From positions 3,918,395 through 3,982,394 of the forward strand of contig NZ_KQ236688.1 in assembly GCF_001183545.1 (NCBI RefSeq): 64,000 bases of DNA. Direction: 5' to 3'. The first letter of the stretch is position 1. The number at the start of each line of letters is the position of its first letter. This DNA comes from Cellvibrio sp. pealriver (GTDB lineage Bacteria > Pseudomonadota > Gammaproteobacteria > Pseudomonadales > Cellvibrionaceae). Positions 16,419 to 24,840 of this stretch are shown here, piece after piece. The notes below the pieces were generated by a model, which was not told the origin of the DNA, did not search any database, and saw only the letters and a program-made list of their open reading frames with translations. The translations under genes and the position numbers were made by a program.

Positions 16419-18062
16419 ATGCGTGCAGATCTTTCTTCTTTTTCACAATCTTATTGCGTCATTAAACGTTGGCTGGGTGTGGCGTGTGCGGCAGTTGCGG
16501 TATCCGCCAGTGTTGCACAGATGGCACAGGCGCAGACCAAAGTGGTGGGTTACATTCCCTCCTATAAAAATATGCCGGCTGTTATTGACCGTACCGATTT
16601 AAGTAAATTAACCCATTTGAATTTGTCGTTTCTCAACCCGAATGCGAGTGGTGCGTTTTTAAGTGGTGGTAATCCGGTATGTATGGAGGGCGCTAGCGCT
16701 GCAGATATTCAATACGTGGTAAATAAAGCCCACCAGGCCGGAGTGAAAGTATTGGTGTCGGTTGCCGGTGGTGTGTTGCCAGCCTGTTCCGGCAATTGGC
16801 AAACGTTGTTGCAACCAGCAAACCGCGCGACGGTAGTGAATAATTTATTGCAGGTGGTTAATACGTTTAATCTGGATGGTTTGGATATTGATATTGAAGG
16901 TGTGGTGCTCACCAATATCGATAACGCCGGAAATTACACGCCGTTTATCCAGGCGCTGCGCAACGGATTGCCAGCAGGAAAATTACTGACCTCGGCAACC
17001 GCGTCCTATGTCGGTGGAATGGTGCCTACATCATCGCTGCCGTATTTTGATTTTGTAAACATCATGTCGTACGACGCAATTGGCCCGGGTTGGGGGCCAG
17101 CTGGTGTTGAGCATTCCCCTTATTCAATGGCGGTGTCTGACATTAATATCTGGAAAGCGCGCGGGCTCACCAAACAAAAAATGGTGTTAGGTGTTCCATT
17201 TTATGGTTATGGATTTAATGGTTACGCCGCTGCATATGATTTCAATTCCATCGTCAGTCAATTTGGGGCGGGCGCTGCACAGGCCGATGTGATTGGCACT
17301 CGCTGCGCAGGTTGCAGTTACATTACCTACAATGGCATTCCCACTATTCGCGCTAAAACCCAACTCGCGTTGCAAGAAGGTTCGGGTGTGATGATTTGGG
17401 AATTGTCACAAGATGCTGCGGGCGCAAACAGTTTACTTGCGGCAATTCACAGTCAGATTGGTAGCGGCGGCGGTTCAAGTTCCTCAACATCAACTGCATG
17501 CCCTGCGTGGGTCAGCGGCCAAAATTATGCCGTGGGCGATAAAGTCACTTATCAAGGCGGCTACTACATCGCGGAATACGCAAACCCCGGTTACATCCCC
17601 ACCGTAAGTACGTATTTTTGGGAGCCGATTGCGGCATCGGCTTGCGGTGGAACATCATCTTCCAGTTCATCATCGGCTGCATTTACCCGTTTGATTCAAG
17701 CGGAAGCCTATACCTCGATGAGTGGTGTGCAACTGGAAACCACAACCGATACCGGCGGTGGCCAAAACGTGGGTTGGATTGATGCGAATGATTGGATGGC
17801 TCACGCCAATATTAACTTCCCATCGAGTGGCACTTACCGTGTTGAATACCGTGTGGCCAGCCCGAGTGGTTCGCGTTTATCACTGGATTTAAATGCCGGT
17901 GCAATCCAGCTTGGGCAAGTGAATATTCCCGCAACCGGCGGTTGGCAAAGCTGGACTACGGTGTCGCACAACGTGTCGATTAATGCAGGCACCTACGCCG
18001 TGGGTATTTTTGCCCCGCAAGGCGGCTGGAACCTGAATTGGATTCGCATCACCAAACTGTGA
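16419..18062 (+). CDS. Secreted GH18 chitinase with CBM5/12 and CBM6
   Basis: 547 residues. A signal peptide ends near AQMAQA (residue 38). The GH18 barrel carries the catalytic motif LDGLDIDIEG (D153, D156, D158, E160), with IMSYDAIG downstream. A Ser-rich linker leads to a CBM5/12 chitin-binding module (about 362-410: WVSGQNYAVGDKVTYQGGYY), a second Ser linker and a C-terminal CBM6 (about 424-547). The chitin-binding module argues for action on insoluble chitin outside the cell, complementing the anchored GH18 at 3886. The CBM6 closely matches that of the gene at 24841. Start ATG 16419 has AGAGG about 10 bp upstream. Transcribed alone, with a terminator at 18141. Confidence 0.95.
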   Translation: MRADLSSFSQSYCVIKRWLGVACAAVAVSASVAQMAQAQTKVVGYIPSYKNMPAVIDRTDLSKLTHLNLSFLNPNASGAFLSGGNPVCMEGASAADIQYVVNKAHQAGVKVLVSVAGGVLPACSGNWQTLLQPANRATVVNNLLQVVNTFNLDGLDIDIEGVVLTNIDNAGNYTPFIQALRNGLPAGKLLTSATASYVGGMVPTSSLPYFDFVNIMSYDAIGPGWGPAGVEHSPYSMAVSDINIWKARGLTKQKMVLGVPFYGYGFNGYAAAYDFNSIVSQFGAGAAQADVIGTRCAGCSYITYNGIPTIRAKTQLALQEGSGVMIWELSQDAAGANSLLAAIHSQIGSGGGSSSSTSTACPAWVSGQNYAVGDKVTYQGGYYIAEYANPGYIPTVSTYFWEPIAASACGGTSSSSSSSAAFTRLIQAEAYTSMSGVQLETTTDTGGGQNVGWIDANDWMAHANINFPSSGTYRVEYRVASPSGSRLSLDLNAGAIQLGQVNIPATGGWQSWTTVSHNVSINAGTYAVGIFAPQGGWNLNWIRITKL

Positions 18063-18140
18063 TCTCCAAACATTAGTCGCAAGGATGCGCTGATTAGTTT
18101 CTCCATCCTTATATTGCTGGTTTCATTCTCCCCCGGATTT

Positions 18141-18167
18141 GCGGATCGTTATGATCCGCTTTTTTTT
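18141..18167 (+). terminator. Rho-independent terminator after GH18-CBM6 gene
   Basis: GCGGATC-GTTAT-GATCCGC followed by eight Ts. The preceding CCCCGGA-TTT and the stem sequence match the terminator behind the other CBM6 gene at 26503, so module and terminator appear to share ancestry. Confidence 0.9.
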
Positions 18168-18316
18168 GCCCATTTTTTGTCTGGTTTTGTGTCATGACAT
18201 TATCGAGCCGGGCATTTGGCAAGCATCCGCACTTCAGTCCGCACCTCAGCAATTCATTTCTGTTTCTTTCTTGTTCAAAAATCGCTGCATTACCAAAAGT
18301 CACACTCAAAATGGTG

Positions 18317-18418
18317 GGTTCGACTTTAAGAAATCGTTTTAAGTGCGACTTTTAGTAGATGTGGTTCGAGTTTTTTTGAGCTGTAGAACCCCTGAAAACA
18401 CGAGTGTTAGATTCGAAA
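18317..18418 (+). promoter_or_regulatory. Receptor-gene leader block with three CGACTTT-like repeats
   Basis: GGTTCGACTTTAAG (18317-18330), CGACTTTTAGTAG (18346-18358) and GGTTCGAGTTTTTTTG (18363-18378) are spaced 25 and 20 bp apart. GCTGTAGAA, GTGTTAGATTCG follow in the same order as in the 8537-8610 block before the first receptor. Regular spacing suggests repeated binding of one regulator on one face of the DNA. Confidence 0.5.
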
Positions 18419-18492
18419 TGACCGTGTTTGCGGCTTTTACCGCGCAACGGATGGTCAATTTCTACTTCGTGAAAATTACAAAGGGGTTGGTT

Positions 18493-21400
18493 ATGCGCAA
18501 CAACGCAAACAGACAAACAGACGAGAAAAAAAGCGGGATAGGCGGTGAGATTGGCGGTAAGAAACCAGAGCTGAACATTGGCGGTCGGGGATTCAAGAAA
18601 TCCCTGCTGGCGCTTTCCATCATGGCGATGGGGGCGCCGGTGTTGGCGCAAACGGCTAATGCAACTGATCCGGATCTGGAAGAGGTGGTGGTGCAGGGTA
18701 TCCGCACCAGTCTTGAGGATGCGCAAGCGCTCAAGCGCGAAGGCGATACGGTGAAGGATGTAATTACCGCATCGGACATTGGTGCACTGCCGGACAAAAG
18801 TATCACCGAGGCGTTGCAGCGTGTGCCGGGTGTGACCGTTGGCCGCTTTGCCGCGCCGACAGACCCGAACCACTTTGCGGCGGAAGGTCGCGGTGTGTTG
18901 GTGCGTGGCCTTGACCGCGTGCACAGTCAGTTCAATGGCCGCGAATCCTTCAGTGCCGGTAACTGGACTTCCGGTTTGAGCTACGAAGATATTCCACCGG
19001 AATTAGTGGGCACGGTTGAGGTGATCAAAAACCAGACCTCGGACATCATCGCCGGTGGTGTAGCGGGTACGGTGAATTTGATTACGCGTAAACCGCTCGA
19101 TATGGATGGCCGCAAAATTTTTATCTCGGCCAAAACCAGCTACGGTGATTTGGTCGATGATTGGTCGCCCTCCTACTCGGGCTTGTTCAGCGACCGCTGG
19201 GATACCAGTGTGGGTGAATTCGGGTTTTTGATCAGTGCATCAACATCGGAATTTACCGCGCGCGGTGACGGCATCAACCTGAGTAACTTCTATGAGCGCA
19301 GTGCGACCCAAACGGAATATCCGACTTTGGGTAACACCGAGCTGCCAGGTTATGCCGGGCAGAAATTATTTATGCCGACCGGCCCCTGGATGCAAACCGC
19401 TGACTCCAACCGTGACCGCAACGGTTTTGATGTGGCGCTGCAATGGCAAAATCCGGATGAAACACTCAAGGCGACCGCTGAATTTATCCGCTCGGATTCC
19501 GAGGAAAGTTGGCGCGAGCGCGTGCTCTTCCCAACCACCAGTTCACAAGGGTTTGATGCTGACTTGATGAATGCGGTGTTGGTAGGCAACGACGCAACCT
19601 TTGACGAAAACGGCTACTTCACCAGCGGCACCATCAGCTACCCGTGGAACGTGGCGTACCTTGCCTCCTCGCGCGGCGACCGCACCGAAAGTATCGTGGA
19701 AGATGCCAGTTTCAATCTGGTTATCACACCGGATGACAAATGGAAAATCGAACTGGATTTGCAAACATTGGATACCAGTTACGACCGCGAAAATAACACC
19801 ATCAACAACCGTTTTGCGATGTCGGATGTGTTCCTCGATTTGCGCACCAAAGTGCCAACAGTGAAATTCCTGGGCACTAATGCCAGTGGCGGCGCACCGG
19901 ATTGGATGGGTTGCCCTGCCGGTGCAAATCCGGGCACCACCGATTTGTCTGACCCTGCTGGTGCCTGTGATTACTATCAAGTGTCAATCATGGATACCAA
20001 TGTGGACGCAACCGGTTCGATGGATGCATTCACTGCGGATGTGGAATACCAGATTGACGGTGGCTGGCTGAAATCGGTTGCCGGTGGTGCCTATTTCGCT
20101 GATATCGACCGCACCACGCAAGACGATGAATACATCAACTGGGGTGCTGTCTCGCACACTTGGGGTACTGCGCCTACCGCAGGTTTAGCGGGCAATCCTG
20201 AACTTTACGAGGCCGTTAATTTCGGCAGCGATTTTATGGGCGGCAGAGGTCTGGCCGGTGATAACCGCACCTTTTTGTTCCCGCGCATGAGCAACACCCA
20301 GGAAAAAAATCTGCTGGCCTACGATGCATTCCTGATGGAAAACGGATTGAACAACGGCGGCTGGCACAACCGTGCAGCGCGCGTGACGATCGATGGCAAA
20401 CCCACCGATGCCAAAGGTTATTTGCCGCACGAAACGGTTACGACCGGCATTGATCGCGAAGAAGCTTACATTCGTTTTGATTTTGCAAACGATGAATTGG
20501 CTATGCCGATCAAAGCCAATTTTGGTTTGCGCTATGTAAGTTATGGCGTGGATGCTTCAGGGACATCGCGCTTTAACAAACCGGGTTTGGGCGATGTTGC
20601 ACAAGCGTATTACGAACAAAAATTCCCTACTTACGCGCAATTTTTTAACGGCGATGGTTCAACGGTGAATACCGCGAAACCAGACACTTACACTACAACG
20701 TTGCCCAGTTTTAATTTAAGTGTGGGCGTGACCGATGATGTGATCGCGCGTTTGGCATTATCAAAAGCAGTGTTTTTCCCATCGCTTTACGATATGCGCA
20801 ACACCGTCAATTACAACGCTGCCGTAACTTCAACAGAAGATCCTGCTAACCCCGGCACCATTGTGGATATGCAAGTCAGTGCAAATGGTGTTGGTGGCAA
20901 TCCGTATTTACAACCGGAAGAATCTGACCAAATTGATTTGACGGCGGAATGGTATTTCAGCGAAGTGGGTTCTTTGACACTGAGCTTATTCCATAAAGAC
21001 ATCACCAATTTATTCCGTGAACGAAATTACTTAACCACAGTGACGAATCCGGTGAGCGATGTGTCGCTCGATATGTTGGTGCGTAAACAAGTCAACGAAG
21101 GCGAAGGAAAAATCCAGGGCTTTGAAATTGCGTATCAGCAATTTTACGATTTCCTCCCCGGCTTCTGGAGTGGATTGGGTACGCAGTTTAATTACACCTA
21201 CGTATCGCAAGATGATTTGGAAGATACCAAAAACGGCACCAGTGTTTCCGTTGGTGGTGACCGCAATGCGTTCCGTAATTTCAATAATTTGCCGTTGCCC
21301 GGATTGTCGGAAGACACCTATAACTTCGCGTTGATGTATCAGTACGAAGGGATAGAGGCGCGCTTTGCGTACAACTGGCGTTCCGAGTATTTGATTACGC

Positions 21401-21630
21401 GTCGCGATGCCAATGCCTTTGCACCGATTTTCAGCGAAGACCAAGGCTATCTGGATGCGTCCATCTGGTACACGATCAATGACAATTTCCGCATTGGTAT
21501 TGAAGGCAGCAACCTGTTGGATGAAATGACGCTCACGCGCACGCAGTTTAATCAGGATGGTGTCACTACACCGAAAAACTTCTCGTTAACGGATAGACGT
21601 TACGCGTTATCAGTGCGTGCGACGTTTTAA
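18493..21630 (+). CDS. TonB-dependent receptor (Xanthomonas/Caulobacter type), second copy
   Basis: 1045 residues from ATG 18493, with AAGGGG upstream exactly as in the first receptor. The signal peptide has an unusually long polar start (about 35 residues with NIGGRGFKKS) before the hydrophobic core and AQTANA. TonB box EEVVVQG (63-69), plug motifs DVITASDIGALPDKSI and GVLVRGLDRVHSQFNGRE, and a C-terminal Phe (RATF) are present. It is a full-length paralogue of the protein at 8803, alignable throughout, but with GC-richer codons. The halogenase-family gene at 21759 follows in the same direction. Import of chitin-derived oligosaccharides is inferred from context. Confidence 0.95.
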   Translation: MRNNANRQTDEKKSGIGGEIGGKKPELNIGGRGFKKSLLALSIMAMGAPVLAQTANATDPDLEEVVVQGIRTSLEDAQALKREGDTVKDVITASDIGALPDKSITEALQRVPGVTVGRFAAPTDPNHFAAEGRGVLVRGLDRVHSQFNGRESFSAGNWTSGLSYEDIPPELVGTVEVIKNQTSDIIAGGVAGTVNLITRKPLDMDGRKIFISAKTSYGDLVDDWSPSYSGLFSDRWDTSVGEFGFLISASTSEFTARGDGINLSNFYERSATQTEYPTLGNTELPGYAGQKLFMPTGPWMQTADSNRDRNGFDVALQWQNPDETLKATAEFIRSDSEESWRERVLFPTTSSQGFDADLMNAVLVGNDATFDENGYFTSGTISYPWNVAYLASSRGDRTESIVEDASFNLVITPDDKWKIELDLQTLDTSYDRENNTINNRFAMSDVFLDLRTKVPTVKFLGTNASGGAPDWMGCPAGANPGTTDLSDPAGACDYYQVSIMDTNVDATGSMDAFTADVEYQIDGGWLKSVAGGAYFADIDRTTQDDEYINWGAVSHTWGTAPTAGLAGNPELYEAVNFGSDFMGGRGLAGDNRTFLFPRMSNTQEKNLLAYDAFLMENGLNNGGWHNRAARVTIDGKPTDAKGYLPHETVTTGIDREEAYIRFDFANDELAMPIKANFGLRYVSYGVDASGTSRFNKPGLGDVAQAYYEQKFPTYAQFFNGDGSTVNTAKPDTYTTTLPSFNLSVGVTDDVIARLALSKAVFFPSLYDMRNTVNYNAAVTSTEDPANPGTIVDMQVSANGVGGNPYLQPEESDQIDLTAEWYFSEVGSLTLSLFHKDITNLFRERNYLTTVTNPVSDVSLDMLVRKQVNEGEGKIQGFEIAYQQFYDFLPGFWSGLGTQFNYTYVSQDDLEDTKNGTSVSVGGDRNAFRNFNNLPLPGLSEDTYNFALMYQYEGIEARFAYNWRSEYLITRRDANAFAPIFSEDQGYLDASIWYTINDNFRIGIEGSNLLDEMTLTRTQFNQDGVTTPKNFSLTDRRYALSVRATF

Positions 21631-21658
21631 TTTTAACGCTTCATAAGCTTGCAAAAAA

Positions 21659-21700
21659 CACATTGCACATTCCCTGACAATGTCATGGTTGTGCAATGTG
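21659..21700. promoter_or_regulatory. Nested inverted repeat between receptor and halogenase genes
   Basis: CACATTGCACA (21659-21669) and TGTGCAATGTG (21690-21700) form a perfect 11-bp outer stem. The 20-nt loop contains TGACA-A-TGTCA (21675-21685). No T-run follows, so it may be a Rho-independent-like mRNA structure, a processing site or an operator. Confidence 0.45.
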
Positions 21701-21758
21701 CCTACTTAAAAACAACAATGAAAAAATACTGTAACTCAAGCGGGGAAGGGCAATTGTC

Positions 21759-23360
21759 ATGAATGAGCGATCGCATAAAGAGTATCAATCGCATAGCGAG
21801 TATCAGTCGGATGCAATCCGATCAGAAAAAACAATAAAAGATATTTTAATTGTCGGTGGAGGCACCGCTGGTTGGATGGCTGCCGCAGCGTTATCGCATG
21901 TGTATAAAAATCGCCAATGCCGCATCCGTTTAGTGGAGTCCGATCAGATCGGCACAGTGGGAGTGGGCGAAGCCACCATTCCGGTTATCCAAAAATTTAA
22001 TCAAATGCTGGGCATTGATGAAAATGATTTTATTAAGCACACCCAAGGCACTTTTAAATTAGGCATCCAATTTGTGAATTGGGGACGTATTGGCAACAGC
22101 TACGTACATCCCTTTGGCCCTTACGGCATGAGCATGGGCTATTTAAGTTTTTACCATTACTGGTTGCGCCATGCGGCGGCCGGTAAAACGGTTGATCCGG
22201 GTGAGTATTCCATTGCAATCCAAGCGGCGTTGCGCGGGCGTTTTATGCCGCCAGCAAAAATGCCCAACTCGCCGTTATCGCAAATTTCCTATGCTTATCA
22301 TTTTGATGCAGGGCTTTACGCAAAATATTTGCGCAATTTTGCTGAAGCGCGCGATGTAGAGCGTATTGAAGGCGAAATCGAACAGGTAAAACTGCGTGAA
22401 GAAAATGGCTTCATTGATAAAGTGATTTTGAAAAACGGGCAGGCATTATCGGCGCAACTCTTTATTGATTGCACCGGCTTTCGCGGATTACTCATCGAAA
22501 AAGCCATGAATACCGGCTACGACGATTGGACACATTGGCTGCCGTGCGATACGGCCGTCGCAGTGCCCAGCAGCAATATATCGGCACCCTTGCCCTATAC
22601 CCGTTCAACGGCGCACGCCGCTGGTTGGCAATGGAAAATTCCATTGCAGCACCGCACGGGTAACGGCCATGTGTTTTGCAGTAAATACATGAGCGATGAA
22701 CAAGCAAAAAAAATTCTGCTGGATAATATTGAGGGCGATGTACTGGCAGAGCCGCGCTTTATCCGTTTTAAAACCGGAATGCGAAGAAAATTCTGGAATA
22801 AAAATTGTGTGGCTATGGGGTTGGCAAGCGGATTTTTGGAACCTCTGGAATCTACCAGTATTCATTTAATTCAGTCCAGTATTTCCAAACTTATTGCGCT
22901 ATTGCCGATGGCAGAGATAGATCCAACCGTCATCGAAAAATACAACGAATTGCTCACGTCCGAATTCACCTATGTGCGCGACTTTATCATTTTGCATTAC
23001 AAGGTCAGCCAGCGCACAGATTCTGAATTTTGGAATTATCGTCGCCATATGCAGGTGCCAGAATCTTTGCAGAAAAAATTGGATTTATATCATGCCTCTG
23101 GCCGGTTGTTTCGCGATAACAATGAATTGTTTGACGAGGTGAGTTGGTTTGCGGTTATGCAAGGGCAGGGGCTGCGTGCGCGGGATTATCATCCACTTGC
23201 AGACCAAATTGAAGCGGCTGAATTTCAGCGAATAATGCAGGAAATAAAATCCGTCATCAGTCGCGCTGCCGATGCTATGCCGAGCCATGCTGACTACATC
23301 GCAAAACACTGTAGTGCACATAATTTTCTGAAAGAGGCGATGCAAATGCAATCAGCATAA
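21759..23360 (+). CDS. FAD-dependent tryptophan-halogenase family protein (catalytic residues intact)
   Basis: 533 residues. A polar N-terminal extension of about 25 residues precedes ILIVGGGTAGWM. Catalytic Lys100 (GTFKLGIQF), GVGEATIP, WQWKIP and LEPLEST are all present. Very similar to the protein at 12120, so these two may be orthologous partners of the two paralogous receptors: each receptor is followed at once by one halogenase-family gene. GGGGAAGGG is the ribosome site before ATG 21759. Reaction and substrate are not known; no flavin reductase is seen in the window. Confidence 0.92.
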   Translation: MNERSHKEYQSHSEYQSDAIRSEKTIKDILIVGGGTAGWMAAAALSHVYKNRQCRIRLVESDQIGTVGVGEATIPVIQKFNQMLGIDENDFIKHTQGTFKLGIQFVNWGRIGNSYVHPFGPYGMSMGYLSFYHYWLRHAAAGKTVDPGEYSIAIQAALRGRFMPPAKMPNSPLSQISYAYHFDAGLYAKYLRNFAEARDVERIEGEIEQVKLREENGFIDKVILKNGQALSAQLFIDCTGFRGLLIEKAMNTGYDDWTHWLPCDTAVAVPSSNISAPLPYTRSTAHAAGWQWKIPLQHRTGNGHVFCSKYMSDEQAKKILLDNIEGDVLAEPRFIRFKTGMRRKFWNKNCVAMGLASGFLEPLESTSIHLIQSSISKLIALLPMAEIDPTVIEKYNELLTSEFTYVRDFIILHYKVSQRTDSEFWNYRRHMQVPESLQKKLDLYHASGRLFRDNNELFDEVSWFAVMQGQGLRARDYHPLADQIEAAEFQRIMQEIKSVISRAADAMPSHADYIAKHCSAHNFLKEAMQMQSA

Positions 23361-23421
23361 TTTCCCGGTTTTGGTATATCTACAGCGCTAGTGTTGTTAA
23401 ACGATTGATGTGGTTTGAGTG

Positions 23422-24534
23422 ATGAATGCATTAACAAGTTCTACCCGTTATCTCGCATTGGATGCGCTGCGCGGGCTTACGATTGCGATGATGATTTTGG
23501 TAAATACTCCGGGCTCCTGGGAATTTATTTATCCCCCTTTTGCCCACGCCGATTGGAATGGCTGTACGCCGACTGATTTGGTGTTTCCGTTTTTTTTGTT
23601 TGTAGTGGGCTCAGCAATGTATTTCTCTTTTTATAAAAATGGATTGGATCAAAGCGAAAAATGGTTGCTGCCATCTATGTTCATAATAATTGTGCGCCGG
23701 GCGCTGATTATTTTTGCACTTGGCTTGTTATTCAATGGCGTGCTTGGTGGCTGGGACAATCTGCGTGTGATGGGTGTGCTACAGCGAATCGCACTTGCCT
23801 ATATGCTTGCTGCATTCATTGTATTGAGCGTTAGTCAACTGATGGTGTACGTGGTAAGTGCACTGCTATTGCTGGGGTATTGGGCGTTATTGGTTTCAGG
23901 TGCTCAAGGTGATCCGTTTGGGCTAACCAGCAATGCCGTGGTTGTGCTGGATGTGATGCTGATCGGTCCTGATCATATGTACACCGGAAAAGGTATTCCT
24001 TTTGATCCGGAAGGTTTGCTTAGTACCTTGCCTGCCATTGTGAATGTATTGATCGGGTTTGAATTAACGCGTTTTTTGGTGTTGCAACCCAACCGTTTTT
24101 ACAGTGTGAAAATATTATTGTTGATCGGTGCGAGTGGAATTCTATTTGGGTTGCTATGGAATATTTGGTTACCGATTAACAAATCGCTGTGGACCAGTTC
24201 TTTTGTTATTTATAGCGCAGGGTATTTTTGTATCGCATTGGCAGTATTTGTGTGGTTGGTCGATGTCAAACAACAATACTCATTCGCGCAGCCGTTGATT
24301 ATTTATGGTTCCAATTCCATTTTTATTTATATGTTGGCTCCGTTTTGGGTGCACGCTTATCAATATTTTCTGATAGGTAATAAAGGCATAACGTTTTACG
24401 ATTTTTTATATGGTGTATTAGCACAGGTTTTTCCGCCTGCTATGGCATCGCTTGTTTTTGCGCTGTTGCATGTTTTGCTTTTTTGGTGCGTAAGCTGGGT
24501 TTTGTATCGTCGAAAAGTATTTATCAGAGTGTGA
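23422..24534 (+). CDS. nagX: NagX-like multi-pass membrane protein (DUF5009 / HGSNAT-like)
   Basis: 370 residues with about ten hydrophobic segments. The N-terminus YLALDALRGLTIAMMILVNTPG and the motif WNGCTPTDLVFPFFLFVVG are typical of the heparan-alpha-glucosaminide N-acetyltransferase-like family. Bacterial members in chitin and GlcNAc gene clusters are called NagX and are thought to act on or transport amino sugars at the inner membrane; the exact reaction is unsettled. ATG 23422 is preferred over GTG 23419. It follows the halogenase gene by about 60 bp and probably shares its transcript. The symbol is given on family and context only. Confidence 0.8.
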   Translation: MNALTSSTRYLALDALRGLTIAMMILVNTPGSWEFIYPPFAHADWNGCTPTDLVFPFFLFVVGSAMYFSFYKNGLDQSEKWLLPSMFIIIVRRALIIFALGLLFNGVLGGWDNLRVMGVLQRIALAYMLAAFIVLSVSQLMVYVVSALLLLGYWALLVSGAQGDPFGLTSNAVVVLDVMLIGPDHMYTGKGIPFDPEGLLSTLPAIVNVLIGFELTRFLVLQPNRFYSVKILLLIGASGILFGLLWNIWLPINKSLWTSSFVIYSAGYFCIALAVFVWLVDVKQQYSFAQPLIIYGSNSIFIYMLAPFWVHAYQYFLIGNKGITFYDFLYGVLAQVFPPAMASLVFALLHVLLFWCVSWVLYRRKVFIRV

Positions 24535-24840
24535 TGTGGAAACAAAATTGGCGCACGGAGTGAATGTGACCAATCGTGCACTAATCGGAACCACTTTTGT
24601 AGCCTGTGTTCGACTTTTGTTCGCAAGGGTTTGACTTTAGCGCCGCGCATTGTTGCGCTTTCGGGCTGGTGCTAGCGTGGTCAATGCACTCTGTAGATTG
24701 GTGGTCGTGTGATATTTGTGTGGTAGTCGTCTAGTAGTAACGTTTCAGAGTGCTGCGTTATCGGTATCGGGGCAATTGGATTGTTAATGTAATTGGCCTC
24801 GATAATTTTTTTTGATGAAAACTGGTGAGAGGGAACAATA
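24535..24840. other. Intergenic region before GH16-like gene
   Basis: 306 bp. TGTTCGACTTTTG (core 24611) and GTTTGACTTTAG (core 24632) lie 21 bp apart, recalling the receptor leaders. GGTGCTAGCGTGGT is at 24668-24681. GAGAGGGAA (24826-24834) is the ribosome site for the next gene. No gene is seen. Confidence 0.5.
24668..24681 (+). promoter_or_regulatory. GGTGYTAGCGTGGT motif (copy 2)
   Basis: GGTGCTAGCGTGGT, one base different from the copy at 16355. It is 159 bp before the GH16-like start, further away than copy 1 from its gene, so the spacing is not conserved. Confidence 0.3.

Larger units (their letters stand above)
18063..18492. other. Intergenic region before second TonB receptor
   Basis: 430 bp. 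It holds the GH18 terminator (18141), a 10-bp palindrome TGTCATGACA (18190-18199), the CGACTTT leader block (18317-18418) and AAGGGG (18481-18486). An in-frame upstream extension of the receptor to 18343 exists but has no ribosome site and would cover the leader block. Confidence 0.55.

Noticed and set aside
18139..18342. 67-codon + strand frame with a hydrophobic start before the second receptor
   Set aside because: It begins inside a terminator and covers the regulatory leader block; no ribosome site.
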